Below, one piece after another: positions 17,195-27,002 of a stretch of 64,000 nt of DNA (position 1 is its first letter; every line of letters starts with the position of its first letter). The notes under the pieces are model-generated. The model did not search any database. It was not told the origin of the DNA and saw only the letters and a program-made list of their open reading frames with translations. This DNA comes from Haliea sp040221975 (GTDB lineage: Bacteria > Pseudomonadota > Gammaproteobacteria > Pseudomonadales > Halieaceae). Position numbers and translations under genes: made by a program. Location: contig JAVJWR010000031.1 of assembly GCA_040221975.1 (NCBI GenBank), positions 248,001 to 312,000 on the forward strand, written 5' to 3'.

Positions 17195-18310
17195 TCAGCA
17201 GCGGATGTACCCGCCGCCATGGCGGACGACGCTGCGCTCAAGCTCCAGGGCGGTCAGCCCTGCCAGCACTTCGGCCACGGACCGGCCCGAAGTCGCCACC
17301 AGGTCTTCCACCGTCACCGGCTCATAACCCACCAGAGACAGCAGCCAGGGCTGGCCCGCCGCGTCTGCCGCGGTGGTTGCGGACGCGGCTGGCGCGAGTT
17401 CCAGTTGGCACTGAAACAGGGCACCAAGCTCCGCCAGGATGTCGTCGATGCTCTCCACCATGGCTGCGCCGTCCCGCAGCAGGCGCAGGCAGCCGCGGCC
17501 CCCGGTGTGGCCGGGAAACCAGGGCACGGCAAACACTTCCCGCCCCTGCTCCAGAGCAGTGCCCGCGGTTATCAGCGAGCCGCTGGGTAAAGCCGCCTCC
17601 ACCACCAGCACTCCCAGCGCCAGGCCGCTGATGATCCGGTTGCGGGCGGGGAAGTGCTGTGGCAGCGCCGGCGTCAGGGGGGCAAATTCACTGACCAGGC
17701 AGCCATTTTCCAGCAGCTGCCGGGCCAGCCCGTCGTGACGTCGGGGGTAGATGGTGTCGACACCGGTGGCCATGACCGCAATGCTGCCACCACCCGCGTC
17801 CAATGCGCCGCGATGCGCGGCGCCGTCGATGCCCAATGCCAGGCCGCTGGTGACAGCCAGACCAGACCCGGCCGCGGCGGCGGCCAGCTCCCGGGCATAG
17901 CGGATGCCGGGCGGGCTGGCCTTGCGACTGCCGACGACGGCGAGCTGGGGCGCCTGCAGCAGTTCCCCGCGCCCGCGCTGAAACAACAGTGGCGGCGGAT
18001 CGTGAATGGCAGCCAGCAGCGGAGGGTAGCCGGGCGACCCCAGGGCGATTACGCGCCCGCCGACGGCGAGCAGGGCATCAAGCTGGCGATCGATATCCCG
18101 TGGCGCCTGTGGATGCCGGCCGTAGCGGCGAGCAATGGCCAGGTCCGCGAGCGCAGCGGTGTCGGCAGCGGTCCCGGCCAGGGCTTCGGTGTCCGCCTCC
18201 CAGAGGGCCTGGGGAGAGCCAAAATGCTGCAGCCAATACCGCAGCTGGCACTTGTCGAGACGGGGGAGGCTGTGCAACAACAGGCACAGCCGGGCGTGAG
18301 CGGCATCCAT
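17195..18310 (-). CDS. dprA: DNA processing protein DprA (Smf)
   Basis: A 371-residue protein that loads RecA on single-stranded DNA during natural transformation. The central Rossmann-like domain has VGSRKASPPG, SGLALGIDGAAH, FPARNRIISGLA and EAALPSGSLITA in the usual order. A helical N-terminal region and a C-terminal winged-helix-like domain (VEDLVATSGRSVAEVLAGLTALELE) are present. In gammaproteobacteria dprA lies between the LysM gene and tsaC; here purE and a sorting-signal protein have been inserted on the tsaC side. Confidence 0.96.
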   Translation of the reverse strand: MDAAHARLCLLLHSLPRLDKCQLRYWLQHFGSPQALWEADTEALAGTAADTAALADLAIARRYGRHPQAPRDIDRQLDALLAVGGRVIALGSPGYPPLLAAIHDPPPLLFQRGRGELLQAPQLAVVGSRKASPPGIRYARELAAAAAGSGLAVTSGLALGIDGAAHRGALDAGGGSIAVMATGVDTIYPRRHDGLARQLLENGCLVSEFAPLTPALPQHFPARNRIISGLALGVLVVEAALPSGSLITAGTALEQGREVFAVPWFPGHTGGRGCLRLLRDGAAMVESIDDILAELGALFQCQLELAPAASATTAADAAGQPWLLSLVGYEPVTVEDLVATSGRSVAEVLAGLTALELERSVVRHGGGYIRC

Positions 18311-18385
18311 ACATCGTCCTTGACGTCATGTCTGTTCCGTTTCTCTCCCGCAGGCAGCGACCGTTCCGTGGCCGCCGCAGCCCTG

Positions 18386-19420
18386 TCAGGGGTTCTTTAC
18401 CTTGTCCAGCACCTTCAGTGGGCGGCTGGCCCTCAATACCAGTCCGTAGCTGGCTTTCTCAAATACCTCGAAGACCATCATCAGGCCGGCGCGGGTATCT
18501 GGAAGGGTCACGTTCTGGCGCGCGACCTCGTCGAAGACAAGACCACCAGCCTGGTAGATGGCCAGCACGTGACCAACTTCGATGCCATCTCGCTCACCCC
18601 GGTTCAGCACCACGATATTCCCCTGGCCGATCTGGTTGACCCCGCCGTCGACCGCGATCATGAAGCCATCGGTAATCTCGACTGCCGGCGCCCGGGGCTG
18701 GAACGTCGCATCCAGGACCTGCTCCCGCACGGGCAGCAGGCGGTCCGCAACCCGCACCTCCTCGGTTACCCGGGTGATGTTCAGCTCAGTGACATCATCG
18801 CGATTGCTGCTGATGAGCCGCGCGTTGCCGATGTCCATGGCCTGGTAACCCAGGAATTCATTGGTAACGGGATCGTGGTAGGTATCCCCGGCGCGGAAAA
18901 TGCCAAAACTGCGCTCGCCATCCGGGAATGGCCCCCGGCCGAAGACGCGGTCACCGGGAGCGGCGATCAGGCGGCCCTGGTCGCCAGCCACCACATAGGC
19001 CGAACTGTTCAGTTCCTCAGCAGCGAGAATACGGTGCCGCTTGAGGAAGGAACCGATCTCGTCCAGCGGTATCACCGGAATGGCCAGATCCAGGGGTGTC
19101 ACACGCATGCCGGGCTCGAGCTTGATATCGCGACCGCGCCGGACCCGCAGGCGGGGCTGGCCATCGACCCAGGTCAGGTACAGCTCATCGCCCGGATAGA
19201 TCAGATGGGGATTGTCTATCTGCGGATTGACGTCCCAGAGTTCCGGCCAGCGCCAGGGCTCGCGCAGGTACATGCCGGAGATGCCCCAGAGCGTATCGCC
19301 CTTCTTGACAATGTAGGTATCCGGCACGTCCTCGTTGAGTTCCACCGCGGCCTGCAGCAAGGTACTGAGCAGCAAGCTCCCGAGTAATACCAGGTAAACC
19401 GAAAAAGACTTCGCTCTCAT
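18386..19420 (-). CDS. LysM peptidoglycan-binding domain protein
   Basis: A 344-residue exported protein with a cleavable signal (MRAKSFSVYLVLLGSLLLSTLLQA) and one LysM domain at about residues 35-85 (YIVKKGDTLWGIS to YPGDELYL). The remaining 250 residues form an uncharacterised beta-rich region shared with the LysM protein next to dprA in Pseudomonas. It probably binds cell-wall glycans in the periplasm. The ATG at 19420 is chosen because it gives the signal peptide; the open frame continues 147 bp upstream. It is divergent from def. Confidence 0.92.
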   Translation of the reverse strand: MRAKSFSVYLVLLGSLLLSTLLQAAVELNEDVPDTYIVKKGDTLWGISGMYLREPWRWPELWDVNPQIDNPHLIYPGDELYLTWVDGQPRLRVRRGRDIKLEPGMRVTPLDLAIPVIPLDEIGSFLKRHRILAAEELNSSAYVVAGDQGRLIAAPGDRVFGRGPFPDGERSFGIFRAGDTYHDPVTNEFLGYQAMDIGNARLISSNRDDVTELNITRVTEEVRVADRLLPVREQVLDATFQPRAPAVEITDGFMIAVDGGVNQIGQGNIVVLNRGERDGIEVGHVLAIYQAGGLVFDEVARQNVTLPDTRAGLMMVFEVFEKASYGLVLRASRPLKVLDKVKNP

Positions 19421-19539
19421 GATTCTGTCCAGCCTGCCCCTGTTATCATCCGCCCGCCAAACCCGCGCCAGCGATCTCCCCGTGCAGACAAGTGCGCAGC
19501 CGATCCTGGCGGCGCTGGGCACTACCTTGCCAGCAGATA

Positions 19540-19545
19540 TATAAT
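19540..19545 (+). promoter_or_regulatory. Candidate -10 element for the def-fmt-rsmB operon
   Basis: TATAAT lies within a short AT run (ATATATAATAG) in the divergent LysM/def space, 92 bp upstream of the def ATG. The -35 region is GC-rich with no clear match, so confidence is limited. Confidence 0.4.
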
Positions 19546-19636
19546 AGCCACAGTTTGCGGTGGGCATAGGCCCGTGGCAAGCCCCAATGTGACTAATTTA
19601 CCATCGGCCGGCACAGCTCCGAAGGCAGCTAACACC

Positions 19637-20143
19637 ATGGCAGTACTCGACATTCTTGAATTCCCCGACCCCCGGCTGCGCACCCGGGCAAAGCCGGTAG
19701 ACGCGGTGACGGACGCCACCCGAGCGCTCATCGACGACCTGTTCGAGACCATGTACGCGGCACCGGGAATCGGACTCGCGGCAACCCAGGTCAACGTCCA
19801 CCAGCGGCTGCTGGTGATAGACGTCAGCGAGGATCACAGCGAGCCGCTGGTGTTCATCAATCCCGAAATCACCGTTCTCGATCCCGACCTGGGCGACTAT
19901 GACGAGGGCTGTCTCTCGGTACCGGGATTCTACGAAACCGTGCAACGACCGCAGCGCATCTCCGTCACCGCGCTGGACCGCAATGGCGAACCCTTCACCC
20001 GCGAGTTGCAGGGGCTGCTGGCGATCTGCCTGCAGCATGAAATCGATCACCTCGACGGCAAGCTGTTCGTGGACTACCTGTCGCCTCTCAAGCGCCAGCG
20101 CATCCGCAGGAAGCTGGAGAAAGAACAGCGGCGCCAGGCCTGA
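19637..20143 (+). CDS. def: Peptide deformylase
   Basis: A 168-residue metalloenzyme that removes the formyl group from new polypeptides. All three conserved motifs are present: GIGLAATQV (motif 1), EGCLSVPG with the metal cysteine (motif 2) and QHEIDHLDG with the two metal histidines and catalytic Glu (motif 3). It is followed directly by fmt with no gap. The N-terminus MAVLDILEFPDPRLR is typical; a longer in-frame start at 19574 is not supported. Confidence 0.97.
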   Translation: MAVLDILEFPDPRLRTRAKPVDAVTDATRALIDDLFETMYAAPGIGLAATQVNVHQRLLVIDVSEDHSEPLVFINPEITVLDPDLGDYDEGCLSVPGFYETVQRPQRISVTALDRNGEPFTRELQGLLAICLQHEIDHLDGKLFVDYLSPLKRQRIRRKLEKEQRRQA

Positions 20144-21133
20144 GTGGTGGCCAATGAACCGTTACGCCTGATCTTTGCCGGCACTCCCGATTTTGCCGCC
20201 ACCCACCTGCAAGCCCTGCTGGCCAGCCGGCATCAGGTGCTTGCAGCCTATACCCAGCCGGACCGCCCCGCCGGACGCGGCAAGAAGCTGCACGCCAGCC
20301 CGGTCAAGGAGGTCGCTCTCGCAGCCGCGGTCCCGGTACTGCAGCCGGCCAGCCTGCGCACTGCCGCAGTCCAGGCCGAGCTTGCGGCGTGGGCTGCGGA
20401 CGTCATGGTGGTGGTGGCCTACGGGCTGATCCTGCCGCAGGCGGTGCTGGACGCGCCCCGCCTGGGCTGTCTCAACGTCCATGCCTCGCTGCTGCCACGC
20501 TGGCGCGGTGCAGCACCCATACAGCGCGCCATCGAGGCCGGGGACAACGAGACCGGCATCACCATCATGCAGATGGACGCCGGACTGGATACCGGTGCCA
20601 TGCTGGCAGAGGCGAGACTGCGGATCGCACCCGGCACCAGCGCCGCCATGCTGCACGACCAGCTCGCCGCAATCGGACCGCCGCTGTTGCTGCAGGTACT
20701 CGACAACCTCCCCGCCTGTCGCGAGGCAGCCAGAGCGCAGGATGAGGCCGGTGCCACCTACGCCCACAAGATCGACAAGTCGGAAGCGGCCCTGGACTGG
20801 AGCCGCAGTGCAGCGGAACTGGCCAGGGCGGTAGCTGCCTTCAATCCGTTCCCGATCTGCTACGGCATCCTCGGCGGCGAAAGGGTGCGAATCTGGGAGG
20901 CAAGCGCGGAAATCCCGGCAGCGCCGGCGGCCAGCGCCAGCCCGGGCACCATACTCGGTGCCGACCGCGACGGCATCCGGGTCGCCTGCGGCGAGGGCGT
21001 CCTGCTCATCCGGCAGTTGCAGCTGCCCGGCGGCAGGGCCCTGCCGGCCGCGGAACTCCTCCATGCGCGGAGCGCACTGTTCGTTCCCGGCAGCTGCTTT
21101 GAGCCCACGGCACCGCAGGAAACCCGCTCATGA
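20144..21133 (+). CDS. fmt: Methionyl-tRNA formyltransferase
   Basis: A 329-residue enzyme that formylates initiator Met-tRNA. The formyltransferase core has FAGTPDFAATHLQALL, NVHASLLPRWRGAAPIQRAI and GITIMQMDAGLDTG; the C-terminal domain for tRNA binding follows. Translation starts at GTG immediately after the def stop, and the last 4 bp overlap rsmB. Confidence 0.97.
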   Translation: MVANEPLRLIFAGTPDFAATHLQALLASRHQVLAAYTQPDRPAGRGKKLHASPVKEVALAAAVPVLQPASLRTAAVQAELAAWAADVMVVVAYGLILPQAVLDAPRLGCLNVHASLLPRWRGAAPIQRAIEAGDNETGITIMQMDAGLDTGAMLAEARLRIAPGTSAAMLHDQLAAIGPPLLLQVLDNLPACREAARAQDEAGATYAHKIDKSEAALDWSRSAAELARAVAAFNPFPICYGILGGERVRIWEASAEIPAAPAASASPGTILGADRDGIRVACGEGVLLIRQLQLPGGRALPAAELLHARSALFVPGSCFEPTAPQETRS

Positions 21134-22419
21134 CCACTGATACGCGGGCGGCGGCGGCCCTCGCGATAGCCGGCGTACTGGAGGGTGGCTCCCTGAACCA
21201 GCTATTGCCGGCCGCGCTGGAAACCGTTGCCGAGCGTGATCGCGGGCTGCTGCAGCAACTGTGCTACGGAACCCTGCGCCACTATCCGCGACTGCAACCG
21301 CAGCTACAGCAGTTATTGAGCAAGCCGCTGAAGAATCGCGACCGCGATATCGAGGCGCTGCTGCTGCTGGGCCTGTACCAGCTGGAGGAAACCCGGGTGC
21401 CGGACCACGCCGCGGTCGCTGCCACCGTCGCCGCCACCAGGACATTGCACAAGATCTGGGCCAAGGGGCTGTGCAACGCGGTGCTGCGCAGCTATCTGCG
21501 GCAGCGGGAGCAGCTGGCGGGCAAGCTGTCTCCTGCCGCGGTCGCGGCGCACCCGCAGTGGCTGTTTGAGGCCCTGCAGCGCGACTGGCCGGAGCGTGCG
21601 GATGCAATCATGGCGGCCAACAACGAGCAGCCGCCGATGGTGCTCAGGGTCAACCGCCGCATCGGCAGCCGCGAGGACTATCTGGCGGCACTGGCGGCCG
21701 CTGATATTGCGGCCACAGCGGGGCAACTGGCGCCGGAGGCGATTTACCTGCAGCGGGCTGTCGATGTGGCGGCATTGCCAGGCTTCGCCGCAGGACAGGC
21801 CAGCGTGCAGGATGAAGCCGCGCAACTGGCGGCACACCTGCTGGGCGCCCGTGCCGGCGAATGGGTGCTGGATGCCTGTGCCGCTCCGGGCGGCAAGGCC
21901 TGCCACCTGCTGGAGCTGGAACCCACCATCGTCCTGACGGCAATGGATGTCGATGCCTCCCGGCTGCAGCGGGTCCGCGACAACCTGCAGCGGCTGTCAC
22001 TACAGGCGGAGGTGCTGCAGGGCAATGCCACCGCGCCGCCGGCCTCCCTGCAGGAGCGGCGATTCGACCGGATTCTGGTGGATGCACCCTGTTCCGCCAG
22101 CGGTGTGATTCGCCGTCACCCGGACGTCAAACTGTTGCGCCGCGCGGATGACATCGCCGCGCTGGCGGCGCAGCAGCTGTGGATTCTGCAGGGTCTCTGG
22201 CCGCTGTTGCAGCCCGGGGGCACACTGCTGTACGTCACCTGCTCGGTGCTGGAAGCGGAAAACAGCGCCGTGGTCCAGCGCTTCCTCGCCGCCACCGGGG
22301 ACGCTGAACTGCAGACCCTCGACATCCCGGGCGCAACGCGCAGCCACGGCGTGCAATTGCTTCCCGTGAGGGACGGGCCGGACGGGCTGTTTTTCAGCCT
22401 CCTGCAACGGCGCCACTGA
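21130..22419 (+). CDS. rsmB: 16S rRNA (cytosine-967 C5)-methyltransferase
   Basis: A 429-residue RsmB (Sun) enzyme. The N-terminal NusB-like RNA-binding domain covers about residues 1-140. The methyltransferase domain has DACAAPGGKACHLLEL for SAM binding, DAPCSASGVIRRHPD with the release cysteine, and YVTCSVLEAEN with the nucleophilic cysteine. The ATGA overlap with fmt indicates coupling. Confidence 0.96.
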   Translation: MTTDTRAAAALAIAGVLEGGSLNQLLPAALETVAERDRGLLQQLCYGTLRHYPRLQPQLQQLLSKPLKNRDRDIEALLLLGLYQLEETRVPDHAAVAATVAATRTLHKIWAKGLCNAVLRSYLRQREQLAGKLSPAAVAAHPQWLFEALQRDWPERADAIMAANNEQPPMVLRVNRRIGSREDYLAALAAADIAATAGQLAPEAIYLQRAVDVAALPGFAAGQASVQDEAAQLAAHLLGARAGEWVLDACAAPGGKACHLLELEPTIVLTAMDVDASRLQRVRDNLQRLSLQAEVLQGNATAPPASLQERRFDRILVDAPCSASGVIRRHPDVKLLRRADDIAALAAQQLWILQGLWPLLQPGGTLLYVTCSVLEAENSAVVQRFLAATGDAELQTLDIPGATRSHGVQLLPVRDGPDGLFFSLLQRRH

Positions 22420-22515
22420 GGCCCGCCGCCCGGTGCACTATTTCGGCAGCCGCCACTTACAATCCTCCCACCTTTTCATTAAGGTGCAGAAAATCCCAGG
22501 GGAAGCACCCCAGCA

Positions 22516-23892
22516 ATGAAGATCATCATTCTCGGCGCGGGGCAGGTCGGCGGCACCCTTGCCGAACACCTCGCCAACGAACAGAACGACATTACCGTGG
22601 TGGACACGGATGGTGATCGCCTGCGGGAACTGCAGGACCGGCTCGACATCGGCACCGTCACCGGCGGCGCCTCGCATCCCGATGTGCTCTACCAGGCGGG
22701 CGCCGAGGACGCGGACATGTTGATCGCCGTTACCAACAGCGACGAAATCAACATGATGGCCTGCCAGATTGCCCACTCGCTGTTCAACACCCCCACCAAG
22801 ATCTCCCGGGTGCGCTCACCCAATTACCTCGCCTACCAGGAGCGCCTGTTCACCCCTGACAATGTGCCGGTGGATGTCATCATTGGCCCCGAGCAGCTGG
22901 TGACCAAGGCCATCGTCGAACTGATCGCCAACCCGGGCGCACTGCAGGTGCTCGACTTCGCGGAAGGCCGGATTCAGCTGGTCGCCGTGCGCGCCTACCA
23001 CGGCGGCCCCATCGTCGGTCACGAGCTGCAGGACATTCGCAAGCACATGCCCCGGGTCGATACCCGGGTGGCCGCCATCTTCCGCCGCGACCGCGCCATC
23101 ATCCCCGAGGGCGACACGGTGGTGGAGGCCGATGACGAAGTTTTCTTCATCGCCGCGCGCAAGGACATCCGCAAGGTCATGTCGGAGCTGCGCAAGGTCG
23201 ACAAACCCTACCACCGGGTAATGATCGCCGGTGGCGGCAACATCGGCGCCACCCTGGCCCAGAGCATCGAGGGGCGCTACCAGGTCAAGGTCATCGAGCA
23301 GTCCTATCCCCGCTGCCGGATACTGTCGGAATCCCTCAAGCACGCGATCGTCCTCCACGGCAGCGCCTCCGAGCCGCAGTTGCTGTCCTCGGAGAACATC
23401 GAGGCCACCGACGTGTTCTGCGCCCTCACCAACAATGACGAGTCCAACATCATGATGTCGATGCTGGCCAAGCGCATGGGCGCGAAGAAAGTCATCACCC
23501 TGATCACCAATCCCGCCTATGCCGACCTGGTCGGGGACGAGATCGACATCGCCATTTCGCCCCAGCAGATTACCATCGGCAGCCTCCTGACCCACGTCCG
23601 GCGCGGCGACATCAGCAACGTGCACTCCCTGCGCCGCGGTGCCGCGGAGGCCATCGAGGTCACCGCCCGCGGCGACACCTACTCCTCCCGGGTAGTGGGG
23701 CGGCGCCTGGATGAGATCACGCTTCCGGACGGGGTCACCATCGGCGCCATCGTCCGCGGCGACGAGGTACTGATCGCGCACCGGCACGTGGTGGTGGAGG
23801 CCGGGGACCACGTGGTGCTGTTCCTGCTCGACCGCAACAAGATTTCGGCCGTGGAGAAACTGTTCGCGGTCGGCTTCGGCTTCTTTTCCTGA
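22516..23892 (+). CDS. trkA: Trk potassium uptake protein TrkA
   Basis: A 458-residue cytosolic gating protein for the Trk K+ channel. It is a tandem duplication: two RCK_N Rossmann domains (IIILGAGQVGGTLAEHL at the start; MIAGGGNIGATLAQSIEG at about residue 237), each followed by an RCK_C domain. It lies 97 bp after rsmB, a larger gap than others in the block, and 10 bp before trkH. Confidence 0.97.
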   Translation: MKIIILGAGQVGGTLAEHLANEQNDITVVDTDGDRLRELQDRLDIGTVTGGASHPDVLYQAGAEDADMLIAVTNSDEINMMACQIAHSLFNTPTKISRVRSPNYLAYQERLFTPDNVPVDVIIGPEQLVTKAIVELIANPGALQVLDFAEGRIQLVAVRAYHGGPIVGHELQDIRKHMPRVDTRVAAIFRRDRAIIPEGDTVVEADDEVFFIAARKDIRKVMSELRKVDKPYHRVMIAGGGNIGATLAQSIEGRYQVKVIEQSYPRCRILSESLKHAIVLHGSASEPQLLSSENIEATDVFCALTNNDESNIMMSMLAKRMGAKKVITLITNPAYADLVGDEIDIAISPQQITIGSLLTHVRRGDISNVHSLRRGAAEAIEVTARGDTYSSRVVGRRLDEITLPDGVTIGAIVRGDEVLIAHRHVVVEAGDHVVLFLLDRNKISAVEKLFAVGFGFFS

Positions 23893-23902
23893 CGCCGCCG
23901 CC

Positions 23903-25351
23903 ATGCACCTGACCATCTCGATGCGTATCCTCGGGCTGCTGCTGATGTTGTTCAGCAGCACCCTGCTGGTGCCGATGGGATTCGCCCTGCTGGATGACGA
24001 CCACACCATCACCAGTTTCGCCAGTGCCCTGGGCCTGACCTTCCTCGCCGGCCTGCTGCTCTGGCTGCCGGTGCAACATGTCCGTCACGAGCTGCGGATT
24101 CGCGACGGCTTCCTGGTCACATCGCTGTTCTGGACCGTACTCGGTATCGCCGGTTCACTACCGTTCATTCTCACCGAAGGACTGCAGCTCAGCCCCATGG
24201 ACGCGATTTTCGAGTCCATCTCCGGGCTGACCACAACCGGCGCCACGGTGATCACCGGCCTCGACGACCTGCCCCGCTCCATCCTCATCTACCGGCAGTT
24301 ATTGCAGTGGCTGGGCGGTATCGGGATTATCGTGATCGCGGTCGCGGTGCTGCCCATGCTCGGCATCGGCGGCATGCAGCTGTACCGGGCCGAGATTCCC
24401 GGCCCCACCAAGGACCGCAAACTCACCCCGCGTATTGCCGAGACCGCCAAGGCCCTGTTCTTCGTCTATCTGGCCCTGACCGTGGTCTGCGCCGGGGCCT
24501 ACTGGGCGGCGGGCATGAGCGGCTTCGACGCGGTGGCCCACTCCTTTTCCACCGTGGCCATCGGCGGCTTCTCCACCCACGATGCCAGCATGGGCTATTT
24601 CGACAACAACAGCATCCTGCTGATTTGCAGCCTGTTCATGGTGATTTCCGGGCTCAACTTCGGCCTGCATTTCCTCTCCTGGCGCCGGCGCAGCCTGAAC
24701 GGCTATCGGCAGGACTCCGAATCGCGCTTTTTCCTCGGCGTGCTGCTGGTGGGTATTGCGATCACCTGCAGCTACCTGATCCTGAGCGATGTTCTGACGG
24801 TAGAGGACAGCCTGATCCACGGCCTGTTCATGACCATTTCCATCACTACCACTTCGGGGTTTGCCACCCAGGACTTCTCCGCCTGGCCCACCTTTTTGCC
24901 GGTCATGCTGATCATGTTTTCCTTCATGGGCGGTTGTGTGGGGTCCACCGCCGGGGGCATGAAATCCGTGCGCCTGATGCTGATCGCCAAGCAGGGCATC
25001 CGCGAACTCAAGCAGCTGGTGCACCCGAAAGCGGTCATTCCGCTGAAGATCGGCCGCCACCGGGTGGAAGCCACGGTGGTGAGCGCGGTGTGGAGCTTCT
25101 TCGCCGTCTACATGTTCGTATTCGTGACCATGATGCTGGCCCTGCTGGGCACCGGCCTCGACTTCACCACCGCTTTCTCGGCGGTGGCCGCCTGCCTCAA
25201 CAACCTCGGCCCCGGGCTGGGCGAAGTGGCCGCCAACTACGCCGGCATCAGCGACGTCGCCAAGGGGCTGCTGTGCCTGGCCATGCTGCTGGGGCGGCTG
25301 GAGATCTTTACCCTGCTGGTGCTGTTTACGCCAATGTTCTGGCGGCTTTAA
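23903..25351 (+). CDS. trkH: Trk potassium transporter TrkH
   Basis: A 482-residue polytopic membrane protein that forms the K+ pore controlled by TrkA. The four selectivity-filter-like repeats are visible, including SGLTTTGATV, TVAIGGFST, ITTTSGFAT and AACLNNLGPG. Its proximity to trkA indicates one transcription unit for K+ uptake. Confidence 0.96.
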   Translation: MHLTISMRILGLLLMLFSSTLLVPMGFALLDDDHTITSFASALGLTFLAGLLLWLPVQHVRHELRIRDGFLVTSLFWTVLGIAGSLPFILTEGLQLSPMDAIFESISGLTTTGATVITGLDDLPRSILIYRQLLQWLGGIGIIVIAVAVLPMLGIGGMQLYRAEIPGPTKDRKLTPRIAETAKALFFVYLALTVVCAGAYWAAGMSGFDAVAHSFSTVAIGGFSTHDASMGYFDNNSILLICSLFMVISGLNFGLHFLSWRRRSLNGYRQDSESRFFLGVLLVGIAITCSYLILSDVLTVEDSLIHGLFMTISITTTSGFATQDFSAWPTFLPVMLIMFSFMGGCVGSTAGGMKSVRLMLIAKQGIRELKQLVHPKAVIPLKIGRHRVEATVVSAVWSFFAVYMFVFVTMMLALLGTGLDFTTAFSAVAACLNNLGPGLGEVAANYAGISDVAKGLLCLAMLLGRLEIFTLLVLFTPMFWRL

Positions 25352-25674
25352 CCACGCAACGCCAACCGCAGCCTGAGCCGCTGCCCCCGGCAGGCATCCC
25401 AGACATCCCGCAGAGCCGTTGCCACCGGTAGCGGGAAAGATCCCGGTATCCCGGATTTATTCCAGTGATTTCGGCCGTACTAATCACGCAATCCAGCGGT
25501 AGAATTCACTTGTGGGTTGGTGGTCCCCCAACTATTGTGCTGGTAACGTGAAACGCGGCCTGTCCAACGGTTCCAGCACGTGTTCGTGGAATACTGGCCC
25601 GTCAGTTCGGACGCCGCTCCCGGACGAGAAGTTGCCTCGATGCAACATTACACTACTCACAGGAGTTCACCGAA
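25352..25674. other. Intergenic region between trkH and the DUF4398 lipoprotein gene (323 bp)
   Basis: No gene is supported. A small hairpin (GTTGC-6 nt-GCAAC at 25631-25646) precedes the lipoprotein gene's ribosome-binding site AGGAG. TAGAAT at 25500-25505 could be a -10, but its -35 position is poor. No clear terminator for trkH was found. Confidence 0.5.
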
Positions 25675-26073
25675 ATGAACGCTTTGTCGAATTGCAGAGT
25701 GGGCGGCAAGCCGCTTTCCCTACTCGCGGTGGTCGCGGCCACAATCCTGCTCACCGCGTGCAGCAGCGTACCTGAACCAGTCGGCGAAATGGCCTCTGCT
25801 CGCGCAGTGGTCCGCACGCTGTCGGATACGGAAGCAAGGACCTATGCGGCGGTCGAAGCAGATCGCGCGCGCACCAAGTTGCAGCGGGCCGAAGCCGCCC
25901 TGCGGGCGGAGAACTTTGACGAGGCACGTCGCCTGGCTACAGAAGCAGAAGCCGATGCGGAGCTCGCCCGGGCCAAGACCGACGCCGCCAAGGCAACTCG
26001 TGCCGCTTCCGAACTGGAACAAAGCATACAAGTCCTGCGCAGCGAGATAGAACGCGCGCAGTCCAAACAGTAA
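25675..26073 (+). CDS. DUF4398 domain lipoprotein
   Basis: A 132-residue lipoprotein with signal peptide and lipobox LTAC (cysteine at about residue 25). The mature part is almost entirely alpha-helical, alanine- and glutamate-rich (KLQRAEAALRAENFDEARRLA), as in DUF4398 proteins that probably form periplasmic coiled coils. Start context is AGGAGTTCACCGAA-ATG. It is 30 bp from an OmpA-like lipoprotein with a similar helical region, and the two are probably co-transcribed. Confidence 0.87.
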   Translation: MNALSNCRVGGKPLSLLAVVAATILLTACSSVPEPVGEMASARAVVRTLSDTEARTYAAVEADRARTKLQRAEAALRAENFDEARRLATEAEADAELARAKTDAAKATRAASELEQSIQVLRSEIERAQSKQ

Positions 26074-26103
26074 TCAGCGTAGCGATACGGGAGCACGAAT
26101 CCA

Positions 26104-26961
26104 ATGAGACTACACCACAGGTTTCTTCTCGGCGCCACGGTTGCCGCGTCGATTGTTCTTGCAGGATGCGCAGGAGCACCGCAGCGGAGCGAGGCATTGC
26201 TGTCAGTCGAGCAAAGCTATGAACTGGCGAAAAATGACCCTGCAATAATCAGGTACGCGTCTGAGCCCCTGGAACGAGCAGGAAAGACGCTGGAAGCCGC
26301 TCTCGCGGCGCGCGACGCGGCAGAAGCCGAATCGCTTACCTATGTAGCCGGCAGCCAGCTCGCCACGGCGCGGGCGATTGCCGAACGGCGTGCGGCGGAA
26401 AGCAGCATAAACGAGCTCAGCAAGGTCAAGGACCGTGTGCAGCTGGAGGCCAGGGAAGCAGAGCTATCTACCTCAGCCAGCAGGCTTGAAGAGGCTCGTC
26501 GTCTGGAAGCGGAAGCCCGCGGCCTGGAAGCGGACGCCCGTCGCAAGGCAGAGGAGGCCCGTCTCAAGGAGGAGGCTGCGTTGCAGCAGCTCGCCGACAT
26601 GCAGGCCAAACAGACCGCTCGAGGCATGGTGCTGACTCTGGGTAGCGTACTGTTCGCCACTGGTCGCTCCGAGCTGTTGCCGGGCGCACTGAGCTCAGTG
26701 GATCGGCTGGCGGCCTATCTGGAGGAGTACCAGGACAAGACTGTGCTGATCGAGGGGCATACCGACAGCACCGGCAGCGATACCACCAACCTGAACCTGT
26801 CCCAGGCACGCGCCGATGCAGTCCGCGTGGCACTGATGACTCGCGGCATAGCGCCGAGTCGCATTGTAGCCACAGGCCTGGCCTCAAGCCAGCCCGTCGC
26901 TTCAAACGATACTCCAGCTGGCCGGCAGCAAAACCGGCGCGTGGAAATCGTCATCCAGTAA
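26104..26961 (+). CDS. OmpA-family lipoprotein with N-terminal DUF4398-like helical region
   Basis: A 285-residue envelope lipoprotein: signal with lipobox LAGC (cysteine at about residue 22), a long heptad-rich coiled coil (about residues 35-165), and a C-terminal OmpA peptidoglycan-binding domain. In the OmpA domain GHTDSTGSDTTNLNLSQARA contains the diaminopimelate-contacting Asp and the later conserved Arg. It probably tethers the outer membrane to peptidoglycan together with the preceding lipoprotein. Confidence 0.92.
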   Translation: MRLHHRFLLGATVAASIVLAGCAGAPQRSEALLSVEQSYELAKNDPAIIRYASEPLERAGKTLEAALAARDAAEAESLTYVAGSQLATARAIAERRAAESSINELSKVKDRVQLEAREAELSTSASRLEEARRLEAEARGLEADARRKAEEARLKEEAALQQLADMQAKQTARGMVLTLGSVLFATGRSELLPGALSSVDRLAAYLEEYQDKTVLIEGHTDSTGSDTTNLNLSQARADAVRVALMTRGIAPSRIVATGLASSQPVASNDTPAGRQQNRRVEIVIQ

Positions 26962-27002
26962 TTCAACGACCGGGTTGTCGGCGCCTGACGGCGCCGCGCC
27001 CA

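Noticed and set aside
25512..25775. Open frame overlapping the start of the DUF4398 lipoprotein gene
   Set aside because: It runs in another frame through the lipoprotein signal peptide; the lipoprotein has the better start and a lipobox.
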